From assembly GCF_002197845.1 (NCBI RefSeq), contig NZ_NIDE01000017.1, positions 790,712-854,711 of the forward strand: 64,000 bases of DNA, given 5' to 3'. The notes under the pieces were generated by a model. It had not been told where the DNA came from. It ran no database searches and saw only the letters and a list, made by a program, of their open reading frames with translations. Shown here piece after piece: positions 18,592 to 27,081 of the stretch (position 1 is the first letter of the stretch; each line of letters begins with the position of its first letter). The stretch comes from Fimbriiglobus ruber (lineage in GTDB: Bacteria > Planctomycetota > Planctomycetia > Gemmatales > Gemmataceae). The translations under genes and the position numbers were made by a program.

Positions 18592-18617
18592 GCGGCGGCC
18601 GGCCGGCCGGCCGCCGC
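18592..18617 (+). terminator. Perfect 26-bp GC palindrome after the repeat gene
   Basis: GCGGCGGCCGGCC pairs with GGCCGGCCGCCGC, 12 bases after the stop at 18579. No T-run follows, so a terminator role is inferred from position. Confidence 0.55.
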
Positions 18618-18828
18618 GGCCGCGTGTGGAACGACTTGAGAGTCGAAAAAATCTCGTCCGACTGACAGATCGTAATTCTTTCGATAGTCCAAGTGCCTAG
18701 CCATTTTATTCTCGGCGAAGGGCTGCCTTCTGCCCGCCACAAAACACCGTTGCCCGTAGGTGTGCTGCCGCACCCGCAAACCTCACTCCTGTATTACTCA
18801 CACAGTGTCGCCGCATCAGGAGACTCGC

Positions 18829-21357
18829 ATGACGGCTGTTCAGAAATGGCTGGCCACCCCAGCCACCGCGCTGCTTTTCTGGCTCACCCCGCCGATCCTC
18901 GCCAATAACAACCCCGGCGGCGGGGGCCAGCCGGGTGGCAGGCTCCAAGGCGGTGGCGGTCAGCCCGCTGGTGGGGGCGGTCTCCACCCGGCTAACGGCG
19001 GTCTCCATCCGGCCGGCGGCGGGACTACCGGGTTCCACCCGGCCGGCGGCGGGGGGATGCACCCAGCCGGCGGCGGGGGGACGCCCGGCCTTCATCCGGC
19101 TGGTGGGGGTGGTTTCCACCCGGCCAACGGCGGACTCCACCCGGCCAACGGCGGGACTACCGGACTTCACCCGGCCAACGGTGGGACCACCGGACTCCAC
19201 CCGGCCAACGGCGGGACCACCGGACTCCACCCGGCCAACGGCGGGACCACCGGTCTCCACCCGGCCGGCGGCGGGACCACCGGGCTCCACCCGGCCAACG
19301 GCGGGACCACCGGACTCCACCCGGCCGGCGGCGGGACCACCGGACTCCACCCGGCCGGCGGCGGGACCACCGGACTCCACCCGGCCAACGGCGGGACTAC
19401 CGGACTTCACCCGGCCAACGGCGGGACTACCGGACTCCACCCGGCCAACGGCGGGACCACCGGACTCCACCCGGCCAACGGCGGGACCACCGGTCTCCAC
19501 CCGGCCGGCGGCGGGACCACCGGGCTCCACCCGGCCAACGGCGGGACCACCGGACTCCACCCGGCCGGCGGCGGGACCACCGGACTTCACCCGGCCAACG
19601 GTGGGACTACCGGGCTCCACCCGGCCAACGGCGGGACCACCGGTCTCCACCCGGCCGGCGGCGGGACCACCGGACTCCACCCGGCCGGCGGGACCACCGG
19701 TCTCCACCCGGCCGGCGGCGGGACCACCGGACTTCACCCGGCCAACGGTGGGACTACCGGGCTCCACCCGGCCAACGGCGGGACCACCGGTCTCCACCCG
19801 GCCGGCGGCGGGACCACCGGGCTCCACCCGGCCAACGGCGGGACCACCGGACTCCACCCGGCCGGCGGCGGGACCACCGGACTTCACCCGGCCAACGGCG
19901 GGACTACCGGGCTCCATCCGGCCAACGGCGGTCTCCACCCGGCCGGCGGTGGGGGGCTGCGGCCAGCCAACAGCGGGTTGAATCCTTCTCCGACCCGATC
20001 CCCGCAAGCCATCGGGGCGGCCAAAGCGGCGGCCGAGCAACGCGCCCAGCGGGTGAATCAGCTCAACCCGGACCAGAAATCTAAGTTCAACAATCTCCAT
20101 CAGATCGCCGACAAAAACCGGACGGGCGCCCTCAGGCCGAACAATACCGGCGGGCTAGCCAAAGCCGGCGGTCAGAAGCCGATCGTGGAACCGAAGAAAT
20201 CTCAGGCGGCCCAGGATCTAGCCAAGGCCGGCCAGAACAACCCGGTCCTCAAGAAGCAACTCACCGACATCACGAAGAAGGGAACGACCAAGGGCGACAT
20301 CGCCAAAGCCGGTGGCGGGGACAAGACTCTCCAGGCCAAACTGAACCAGGCGACCAAGGCCGGTGGCCTCGGGCTGACAGACAAGCAATACCAGACGCTC
20401 GCGGCACTGGCCAACAATCCGAAGTTGGCCCCCGCGGCGCAGCAGGCTCTCAAAGACTACCTCGAAGGGAAGACGCTCACCCCGGCGGAGGTGACCGCCC
20501 TCCAGAAGGGCATGGGCAAGCTGCCCGCGAACGACATCAAAGATATCGCCGCCCTTGCCGCGGCGAACGCCGACATCCGGCAGCAGAGCCAGACGCTGGC
20601 AGCCAACAGTACCCTCGCCAGCGTGCTGAGCAACTTGGGCGGGGGGCCGGGGGGCGGCGGGATTCCGGGCGGCGGGCCGGGGCTGAACCCGAACCTGATC
20701 GCCGGCGGCATCCTCGGCATCGTCGGTAACCTGACCGCCAACGGCGGGGGTGGGTTCCCCGGGGGCGGGGGGGGCGTCCCGGGCGGGGACAACGGCGGGG
20801 GATACTTCCCGGTCGTCAGCCCGACCGTGTTCGTCCCGAACGACCCGAACGTCCAGTTCGCGTCCGACGTAGTGATCCCGGACGCGTCCGGGATCGCCCT
20901 CGGCATCACCCCCGATTACACGGGTCCGGTGAGTAACTCCCTCCCGCTGACCGAGGAGGGGGACGTGGACGTCCAATTTGTCCTGGCCACCCAGGACGCG
21001 TCCCCATGGCAGTCCACCCGGTACGTCCGACTCGGGAATGCGACCGCCAAGCCGATGACGTTCTACGTCCAGTACGAGGCTCCGGGCCAGGACGGGGGCA
21101 CGAGGTGGTATCCGACCAACCCGGCCGATGGCGACGACGCCCTCAAGGTGGAAGTCGCCCCGGGCACGACCCTCGACCTGATGGATGGGGACTGGCGGGT
21201 GAACGCCACCCGGGTCCGGGTCTGGTCGGACAACGGGGAGGTGGTGTTCGACGCCTTCAAGAGCCGCGACCTGCCACTCGTGCCGGAAAGCGACGAAGAT
21301 GGCAACGCCCGCTACCGGGCGGCCAACATCGAAGTGTTCGAGATCACCCCCCGCTGA
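18829..21357 (+). CDS. Large exported Gly/Pro-rich repeat protein
   Basis: An 842-residue protein. ATG 18829 has CAGGAGA about 8 bases upstream, and the first 26 residues are a signal peptide (ATALLFWLTPPILA). Residues about 30-380 are low-complexity: GGxHPA variants, then about 26 tandem copies of the decapeptide GGTTGLHPA(N/G). A helical, Lys/Ala/Gln-rich middle follows (PDQKSKFNNLHQIADKNRT). After a second Gly-rich linker a folded C-terminal domain of about 165 residues contains VRLGNATAKPMTFYVQYEA and TRVRVWSDNGEVVFDAF. The repeats look like a wall-spanning or fibrous stalk and the end like a beta-rich domain. Function unknown. Confidence 0.82.
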   Translation: MTAVQKWLATPATALLFWLTPPILANNNPGGGGQPGGRLQGGGGQPAGGGGLHPANGGLHPAGGGTTGFHPAGGGGMHPAGGGGTPGLHPAGGGGFHPANGGLHPANGGTTGLHPANGGTTGLHPANGGTTGLHPANGGTTGLHPAGGGTTGLHPANGGTTGLHPAGGGTTGLHPAGGGTTGLHPANGGTTGLHPANGGTTGLHPANGGTTGLHPANGGTTGLHPAGGGTTGLHPANGGTTGLHPAGGGTTGLHPANGGTTGLHPANGGTTGLHPAGGGTTGLHPAGGTTGLHPAGGGTTGLHPANGGTTGLHPANGGTTGLHPAGGGTTGLHPANGGTTGLHPAGGGTTGLHPANGGTTGLHPANGGLHPAGGGGLRPANSGLNPSPTRSPQAIGAAKAAAEQRAQRVNQLNPDQKSKFNNLHQIADKNRTGALRPNNTGGLAKAGGQKPIVEPKKSQAAQDLAKAGQNNPVLKKQLTDITKKGTTKGDIAKAGGGDKTLQAKLNQATKAGGLGLTDKQYQTLAALANNPKLAPAAQQALKDYLEGKTLTPAEVTALQKGMGKLPANDIKDIAALAAANADIRQQSQTLAANSTLASVLSNLGGGPGGGGIPGGGPGLNPNLIAGGILGIVGNLTANGGGGFPGGGGGVPGGDNGGGYFPVVSPTVFVPNDPNVQFASDVVIPDASGIALGITPDYTGPVSNSLPLTEEGDVDVQFVLATQDASPWQSTRYVRLGNATAKPMTFYVQYEAPGQDGGTRWYPTNPADGDDALKVEVAPGTTLDLMDGDWRVNATRVRVWSDNGEVVFDAFKSRDLPLVPESDEDGNARYRAANIEVFEITPR
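19141..19930 (+). repeat. 30-bp coding tandem repeat array with 240-bp higher-order unit
   Basis: The unit GGCGGGACCACCGGACTCCA plus CCCGGCCAAC is repeated about 26 times, with codon variants (AAC or GGC at the last position; ACC/ACT; CTC/CTT). Bases 19141-19380 and 19381-19620 are nearly identical blocks of eight units. One unit near 19690 has lost a Gly codon. Confidence 0.93.
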
Positions 21358-21381
21358 CGGGGTGGCGGTGACAAGACAGTC

Positions 21382-21423
21382 CGGCGCGGGCCGGGCGCCC
21401 GAAGAGGTGTCCGGCCCGCGCCG
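21382..21423. terminator. GC-rich hairpin between convergent genes
   Basis: CGGCGCGGGCCGG (21382-21394) pairs perfectly with CCGGCCCGCGCCG (21411-21423). It sits between the stop at 21357 and the stop at 21425 of the opposite gene, so it can serve both. Confidence 0.7.
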
Positions 21424-21424
21424 T

Positions 21425-23101
21425 TCACCTGTCTAAATCTTTTGCCTCCTCCGGGCTGAGGAGTTCGTCGCCGTCGCGGTCGAGCTTACGGAACAACGCG
21501 ATCGGGCCGAGGAATTCGCGGAGGGATACGTCGCCGTCGCCGTTCCGGTCCATTTTTTCGAACCACTCGGGGCCGCTGGCTCGCGCCGGCCGGCTCGCCA
21601 TGTCCGTAACACGCGGAGTGCGAAGCGGGACGACGAGGGTGATCGATTCGACTTCCGCCCGGACGATCACCCGCCGCGGAAGACTGGCCGGGCTGATGTT
21701 GCCGTCCCGGTCGGCGTAAGACTTCAGCACAGCGGCCGCCTCAACCAGTTCGCGGGGCGTAAGCCGGCCGTCGCCGTCCTTGTCTAATAGCTCGAAGAGG
21801 CCGTTCCCCTCGTCGACGAACCGGACATTCACGCGGCACCCGACCAGTGGGGCGAGGAGTTTCAGGGCCGCTTCGGCTTCTTTCGCCGGATCGAGTTTGC
21901 CGTCGGCGTTCCGGTCGGCGAAATCGAACAGTGCGAGCGCGAGAGGGTCACTTTCGATCGCCTTCCGGGCGACGGGCCCGCCGTCTTTGGCCAGGTCTTT
22001 CAGTCGCTTGCGGAGGCCGTTGGCTTGTTCGTCCCAGGCCGCGCGAAGCGATGGCCGGTCGTCGCGGGGCCGTTCGAAGCGGAAGAAAGTACCCGGCCAC
22101 GCGGCCACGACTGGGCCGTCTGGTTTCGTGGTGATTTGTGCCCCGCGTGTTCCCGGCGAAGGTGCGGACCACCGGGCCGCCTGATCGGGTGGGCTGAACG
22201 ACAGCGCGAGTTCCGCGGCCGGCGATTGGCGGAGCCATTCCGCCAGTTCGGCCGTATCGAGGCGGCCATTCCCGTCCTTGTCGAGCGCCGCGAAGGTTGC
22301 CGCGTCGGCGCCGAATTCAGCCCGTGTCAGGGCCGTGGCCCGCGCGGACCCGCGGGTCGTGAGCAGGTACTTCACCGCACGGTCGTCGTCCGCCGGGAGG
22401 AAGAGGATGTCGGGCGACGCGGAGCCCGCCTCGGGCGTCGCGCGCATGCCGAGCGCTACGGGGGTGCGAACAGCTGCCGTGCTGACGGCACGCCCCAACA
22501 ACTCCGGGCCGGACAGAATTTCGTCTTCGTTAACGTCCAGAATCGCGAGGCGTTCGCGGGCAGTCTTCAGTTCGCCGGGCGAGATCTTGCCGTCTTTGTC
22601 GGCGTCGAGGTGCCGGAACAGGGCGGCCGAGAGGGCGGCCGAGTCGGTCGGGCCGGTGACGCCGCTCAGGTCAATCGCCCCGGCCCCGGCAGTGCGGATC
22701 GCTTCGGCGAACGCCGCCCGGGTGACGTTCTCGTCCCGCTTCGGGAACGTGAGCTGAATGGGCGAAGTGGTCATCCCTTCCTGGTCGATGCCGAGCATGA
22801 TGTCCCGGCCTCGCCGCAGCGCCGGCGGTGCCAGCAGGGCTCGCTCGGCCTGGTCCAGCACGCCGTCGCCGTTCCGGTCGCAAAAGGCGAAGAGCGCGTC
22901 CACGGCGGCAGCCCACCCGGCGTCGACCGGCTTGCCGTCGATCGCGACGTGCAGGCGAACCCGGTAAGGCCCGCCGGGACCGAAGTAAACGACGTCCCGG
23001 ACGCTTCCGGCAACCGGCGCGGGAGCGGGTTCCGCTGCGGCGAGGGAGACCACTGCCAGGATCACCGCCGTTAGGGTTGTCCCAATCGTCCGGGTGGTCA
23101 T
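21425..23101 (-). CDS. Exported EF-hand calcium-binding protein
   Basis: A 558-residue protein with a signal peptide (TLTAVILAVVSLAAAEPAP). At least six EF-hand-like loops are seen, in order: DRNGDGVLDQAE, DADKDGKISPGE, DVNEDEILSGPE, DKDGNGRLDTAE, DRNADGKLDPAK, DKDGDGRLTPRE, DRNGDGDVSL-type (MDRNGDGDVSLREF) and DRDGDELLSPEE. Its ATG (23101) overlaps the TGA of the DUF1501 gene (23098) as ATGA, so the two are almost surely translationally coupled. It probably works with DUF1501 and the DUF1549/1553 protein outside the cytoplasm. Confidence 0.85.
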   Translation of the reverse strand: MTTRTIGTTLTAVILAVVSLAAAEPAPAPVAGSVRDVVYFGPGGPYRVRLHVAIDGKPVDAGWAAAVDALFAFCDRNGDGVLDQAERALLAPPALRRGRDIMLGIDQEGMTTSPIQLTFPKRDENVTRAAFAEAIRTAGAGAIDLSGVTGPTDSAALSAALFRHLDADKDGKISPGELKTARERLAILDVNEDEILSGPELLGRAVSTAAVRTPVALGMRATPEAGSASPDILFLPADDDRAVKYLLTTRGSARATALTRAEFGADAATFAALDKDGNGRLDTAELAEWLRQSPAAELALSFSPPDQAARWSAPSPGTRGAQITTKPDGPVVAAWPGTFFRFERPRDDRPSLRAAWDEQANGLRKRLKDLAKDGGPVARKAIESDPLALALFDFADRNADGKLDPAKEAEAALKLLAPLVGCRVNVRFVDEGNGLFELLDKDGDGRLTPRELVEAAAVLKSYADRDGNISPASLPRRVIVRAEVESITLVVPLRTPRVTDMASRPARASGPEWFEKMDRNGDGDVSLREFLGPIALFRKLDRDGDELLSPEEAKDLDR

Positions 23102-24420
23102 GCCAGCACCTCGCGGATCGGCTTCCCGGCCTGGTCGACGATGCGGATCGGACGGCCGACGTTGGACAGGTTTTGCTTTTCGTGGTCGATGCCCAGCGCC
23201 TTGCACATCGTCGCCAGCACGTCCGGCACGCCGACGGGCCGCTCTTCCACCTTGGTCCCGTCCTTGCTCGTCCGACCGACCGCCTGGCCGCCTTGGATGC
23301 CGCCGCCCGCGAGGACCACGGACCACGCCTCCGAGAAGTGGTCCCGGCCCTTTTGCGGGTTGATCTTTGGCGTCCGGCCGAATTCGCCCATGCAGGCGAT
23401 CAGCGTGGAATCGAGGAGCCCGCGGTCTTTCAAATCGCGCACGAGGGTCGACCACGCCGGGTCGAGTACGCCGCACAGGTTCTTGACGCTGTCGAAGTTG
23501 TTGGCGTGGGTGTCCCATCCGTCGAGCGTCACCTCCACGAACGGCACCCCGCGTTCGACGAGCCGGCGGGCGAGCAGGCAGCCCTGGCCGAACAGGTTTC
23601 GGCCGTAGGCGTCCCGCACCGCCGGGTTCTCGCCGGACAGGTCGAACGCCTTGGTCGTCTCGGGCTTCATCAGTCGGGCGGCCGCCTGGTACGCGGTCCG
23701 GTGACTGTCCCCGGCGGTGCCCGGTCGCGCGGCGAGGAAGTCGGCTTCCAGGTCACCGAGGAGGGCGAGCCGGTCGTCGGCCCGCGGGTTGCTCACGCCG
23801 GAGTAGTGGTCGAGGTTTTGCACCTTGAGTTGCAGGTCGACGCTGTCGCCGCCGTTGCGGCCCGGTGCGGCGGATTGGCCGTCCGCGACGATGAGCGGGG
23901 CGTATTGCGGGCCGAGGAAGCCGGGGCCGAACGCATTTTGCGACAGCCCGCGTTGCGGGGCGACGCTCACGAACGGCGGCAGGTCGGCGGTCTCGTCGCG
24001 CAATTCCTTGGCCACGAGCGAGCCGAGAGTCGGGAAGTCGATCGCGCCCTGGGGCAGGGTGCCGGTGCGGATGAGGTAGGTCGCCCGGCCGTGGTCGCCT
24101 TCCTTGGTCGACATCGAGCGGACGACCGCGAGCCGGTCGCCGAGGGCGGCCAGCTTGGGCAGGTGTTCGCTGATCCGCAGGCCCGGGGCCGCGGTGGCGA
24201 TTTCCTTCGACGGCCCCCCGTTCGCGTGCCCAGGCTTGAGATCCCAGAGGTCGATGGTAGCCGGCCCGCCGTTCAGCCAAAGCAGGACGCACGACCGCTT
24301 CCGCGCCGGGTCTGCCCCGGCCGCGTGCGCGAGCCGGCCAAACCAGCCGGACACCGACACGGAAACCGCTGCCCCCGCCCCGGCACGAAGCCATTCCCGG
24401 CGGTCGAGACGTGTTCGCAT
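23098..24420 (-). CDS. DUF1501 protein (sulfatase-like fold, Tat signal)
   Basis: A 440-residue DUF1501 family member. ATG 24420 is preferred over 24435 because GAGGG stands about 9 bases before it. The twin-arginine signal is LDRREWLRAGAGAAVSVSVS. Family motifs: CVLLWLNGGPATIDLWDLKP, SMSTKEGDHGRATYLIRTG, FGPGFLGPQYAPL, GWDTHANNFDSVKNLCG and MGEFGRTPKINPQKGRDHF. Planctomycetes usually encode it beside a DUF1549/DUF1553 gene; here that partner lies upstream, separated by an IS and a foldback. The reaction is not established for the family. Confidence 0.9.
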   Translation of the reverse strand: MRTRLDRREWLRAGAGAAVSVSVSGWFGRLAHAAGADPARKRSCVLLWLNGGPATIDLWDLKPGHANGGPSKEIATAAPGLRISEHLPKLAALGDRLAVVRSMSTKEGDHGRATYLIRTGTLPQGAIDFPTLGSLVAKELRDETADLPPFVSVAPQRGLSQNAFGPGFLGPQYAPLIVADGQSAAPGRNGGDSVDLQLKVQNLDHYSGVSNPRADDRLALLGDLEADFLAARPGTAGDSHRTAYQAAARLMKPETTKAFDLSGENPAVRDAYGRNLFGQGCLLARRLVERGVPFVEVTLDGWDTHANNFDSVKNLCGVLDPAWSTLVRDLKDRGLLDSTLIACMGEFGRTPKINPQKGRDHFSEAWSVVLAGGGIQGGQAVGRTSKDGTKVEERPVGVPDVLATMCKALGIDHEKQNLSNVGRPIRIVDQAGKPIREVLA

Positions 24421-24440
24421 GGCAATCGCCCTCATGGTTT

Positions 24441-24533
24441 GCCGCAGATGAACGCAGATAAACGCGGATCAGAAAAGATTAAATTAATCGGATCTTATCT
24501 ATCTTTTGTCTCTTATCTGCGTTCATCTGCGGC
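24441..24533. repeat. Foldback element C: perfect 21-nt inverted repeat
   Basis: GCCGCAGATGAACGCAGATAA is the exact reverse complement of 24513-24533, with a 51-base spacer. Before the IS arrived it would have started only about 8 bases after the stop of the DUF1549/1553 gene. Confidence 0.88.
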
Positions 24534-24544
24534 GAAAAATCTTA

Positions 24545-25475
24545 GAAACCATCTCAGAAAGTATAATGTACCAGGGCAGGAGGTTACGGGAAATCGCGGA
24601 GCGAGTGTATGACGGCGGACAGAGAATCGATCCTTCCGACGATCTGGGAGGTATCCGATGATTTATGGGCGAGGATCGAACCGATCCTTGCGGCGGCCTG
24701 GCCTCGGCGAGACCCCCGTGGTCGGCATCACGCGGATTGGCGTAGGTGCCTGAACGGGATCATCTACCAGATGCGGACCGGGTGCCAATGGAATGCGTTG
24801 CCCAAGGTGCTGGGTGACGACAGCACGGTTCACCGTTGGTATCAACGCTGGTGTCGCTTGGGTGTGATGGAAAAGATCTGGGCGGATCTGGTCCAGACAT
24901 GTGATGATCTGGGGCAAGTCCATTGGGACTGGCAGAGCGCTGACGGGTGCATGGGGAAGGCCCGTCACGGCGGCGACCACATCGGCAAAAACCCAACGGA
25001 TCGAGGGAAAAACGGGACGAAGCGGAGCATCGTGGTGGACGAACAGGGTGGACCACTGGGGGTGGTCATTGACGGGGCGAATCGACACGATGCGAAGTTA
25101 TTGAAGGCGACGATCGAGGCGATCGTCATCGAGCGGCCGGATCCCAAAGAACACGAGCAACATCTGTGTTTGGATAAAGCGTACGATAATCCGTCCGGCC
25201 AGTCTGCGGCGAGTGAGGCCCAATACACCCCTCACATCCGCCGAATCGGCGAGGAGAAGACAACGGTCACGGCCAAGCACCCGGATGGCAAGCCGCGTCG
25301 TTGGGTGGTTGAGCGTACCCTGAGTTGGCTGAATCGTTGCCGAGCCATCTTGGTCCGTTATGCAAAAAACGGAAAGAATTATTTGGGCTTAGTCCAGTTA
25401 GCGTGTTCCTTGATCTGGTATCGTAGACTCTTCCGCCTCAATGGGTTAGGTTGACGCCTATTTTGAGATGGTTTC
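24545..25475 (+). mobile_element. IS5-type insertion sequence (931 bp) at a stop codon
   Basis: The ends GAAACCATCTCAGAAA (from 24545) and, inverted, GAAACCATCTCAAAAT (from 25475) match over the first 12 bases. A 3-bp duplication TTA stands at 24542-24544 and 25476-25478. The right TTA is the complement of the TAA stop of the DUF1549/1553 gene, so that gene is left intact. The element differs clearly from the one at 3783-4734. Confidence 0.9.
24609..25454 (+). CDS. IS5-family DDE transposase (second type)
   Basis: A 281-residue transposase with GGAG before ATG 24609. N-terminal DUF4096-type region: VSDDLWARIEPILAAAWP and YQMRTGCQWNALPKVLGDD. DDE core: QSADGCMGKARHGG (first Asp; the usual Asp-Ser/Gly), LCLDKAYDNP (second Asp) and RRWVVERTLSWLNR (Glu). 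The frame is intact. It is not a close copy of the transposase at 3865-4716. Confidence 0.93.
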   Translation: MTADRESILPTIWEVSDDLWARIEPILAAAWPRRDPRGRHHADWRRCLNGIIYQMRTGCQWNALPKVLGDDSTVHRWYQRWCRLGVMEKIWADLVQTCDDLGQVHWDWQSADGCMGKARHGGDHIGKNPTDRGKNGTKRSIVVDEQGGPLGVVIDGANRHDAKLLKATIEAIVIERPDPKEHEQHLCLDKAYDNPSGQSAASEAQYTPHIRRIGEEKTTVTAKHPDGKPRRWVVERTLSWLNRCRAILVRYAKNGKNYLGLVQLACSLIWYRRLFRLNGLG

Positions 25476-27071
25476 TTAATGGTTTGTGCGGAACTCGGCG
25501 CCGTTCAGCAGCGCCCAGAAGACGTCGGCGTACCGCTCCTTTTCCGCGCCGGTGCCGACGTGGGTGAGCGAGCGGGTTCGCTCCGCCTGGCTGGGCTCGC
25601 GGCCGAGGGCGGTCATGTACAGGGCGGTGATGCGGTCCGCGGGCGTCAGGCCGGGGAGCGTGACGACCGCGCCTAATGTCCTGCTCGCGCTGACTGTTGT
25701 CGCGGCCCCGACGAGGTTACCGTTCATCAGCGTCAGGGCCTGGATGATCGTGGTCGGCGACTCGGTCCGTCGGCCGGACAACGCGAACGCCTCCTGAAAC
25801 TCTCGCCGGCCGGGGCCGCCGTTTTGCAGGTACATGCCGCCCGGCCCTTCGAGCCCGGCTCCCGTCGCGACGGCGAGGCTGTCGAAGATCTGCTCCGGGG
25901 ACAGCGCCTGAACCGGGAACCGCGCGAACAGGCGGGCGTCCCGCTGGCCGGGATGAGTGAGCGCGCTCGACCGCTGGAACGCCTCACTGCGGCAGATCGC
26001 TCGCAGGATGTACTTGGTGTCGAAGCCCGAATCCACGAACGCCCGCGCGAGGGCGTCGAGCAGTTCGGGGTGGCTGGGCAGGTTCTGGTCGTGGGCGTCA
26101 TCGACCGGGTCGACGAGACCGATGCCGAACGCGAAGCTCCAGAGCCGGTTGACGGCCGCCCGCGCGAAGAACGGGTTATCCGGCGCGGTCAGCCACGCGG
26201 CCAGCGTCACCCGCGGGCTCTTCTTGAACCGCCACTCCGGTTCCTTGTCGTCCAGGAATGTCGCGGGGACGGCCCGGTCGCTGTTCGGGATGAGCAGTTC
26301 GCGGCGGTCGAGGATTTCGCGCAACCCGCCCCCGGCGGTCGGCCGCTCGACGCCGCCGAAGAACGCGGCTAGTCCCCAGAACTGGTCCCGCGTCCATCGG
26401 GCGAACTTGTGGTCGTGGCACTGGGCGCATTCGAGTTGCACGCCGAGGAAGAGCCGGGCGGTGGCGGCCGCCAGGTTCTCGGGCTTCGCTTCCTTGGCGA
26501 TGTAAAACGCGAGCGGGTTGGCCGCCTCGTCGGTGTCCGCGGCCGGGCGCCCCCGGCTGGCCGGCCGCCGACCGTCGAGTGGGGCGGTGAGCAGTTCGGC
26601 CACGAACTGGTCGTAAGGGACGTCGGCCCGAATCTGGTTGTGCAGCCATGCCTCGAAGCCGGAAACGGCCCCGGCGACTTCGGCGTTCGTGCTCGCCTCC
26701 GGGAGCAGCCAGCCGCGCCACGTCGTCGTCATGTGGTTCGCGTAAGCAACGGATGCCAGTAACTTGTCGACCGCGGCGGCCCGCTTGTTCGGGTCGGTGT
26801 CGGCCAGGAACAGGCGGACGGCCGACGGGGTCGGTATCCGGCCGGCGAGCGTCAGGTGGATGCGGCGGAAGAATGTGGCGTCGTCCGCCAGCGGTGTCGG
26901 AGTCACGTCGGCCGACCTGGCTTTCTCGCCAACGTATCGGTCAATGACAGCCGCGAGGGCCGCCGGGTCGGGCCGGGTGGAGCGACGGGCAACAGCTTCG
27001 GCGGCCGAAACCGGCCCGGTACACGCCGCCACGACCAGGGCCACGATCATACCGGCTTTCCACGTCGTCAT
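25476..27071 (-). CDS. DUF1549/DUF1553 exported protein
   Basis: A 531-residue planctomycete protein. ATG 27071 has GAGGG about 10 bases upstream and begins a signal peptide (AGMIVALVVAACTGPVSAAE). DUF1549 is shown by FFRRIHLTLAGRIPTPSAV and the ECAQCHDHKFARWTRDQFW box, whose CxxCH may bind haem. DUF1553 follows with NPFFARAAVNRLWSFAFGIG and SHPELLDALARAFVDSGF. It starts 10 bases after the M56-WD40 gene, so it is probably in the same operon. Confidence 0.9.
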   Translation of the reverse strand: MTTWKAGMIVALVVAACTGPVSAAEAVARRSTRPDPAALAAVIDRYVGEKARSADVTPTPLADDATFFRRIHLTLAGRIPTPSAVRLFLADTDPNKRAAAVDKLLASVAYANHMTTTWRGWLLPEASTNAEVAGAVSGFEAWLHNQIRADVPYDQFVAELLTAPLDGRRPASRGRPAADTDEAANPLAFYIAKEAKPENLAAATARLFLGVQLECAQCHDHKFARWTRDQFWGLAAFFGGVERPTAGGGLREILDRRELLIPNSDRAVPATFLDDKEPEWRFKKSPRVTLAAWLTAPDNPFFARAAVNRLWSFAFGIGLVDPVDDAHDQNLPSHPELLDALARAFVDSGFDTKYILRAICRSEAFQRSSALTHPGQRDARLFARFPVQALSPEQIFDSLAVATGAGLEGPGGMYLQNGGPGRREFQEAFALSGRRTESPTTIIQALTLMNGNLVGAATTVSASRTLGAVVTLPGLTPADRITALYMTALGREPSQAERTRSLTHVGTGAEKERYADVFWALLNGAEFRTNH

Positions 27072-27081
27072 GGTGTTACCC

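Noticed and set aside
19147-19930. CRISPR-like array (30-bp regular repeats)
   Set aside because: The repeats are contiguous with no unique spacers and encode a decapeptide in a long gene.
18706-20100. A 464-residue minus-strand frame of GGPAxGRVE repeats
   Set aside because: It is the complement of the 30-bp coding repeat. The plus frame has a signal peptide, a ribosome site and a folded C-terminal domain.
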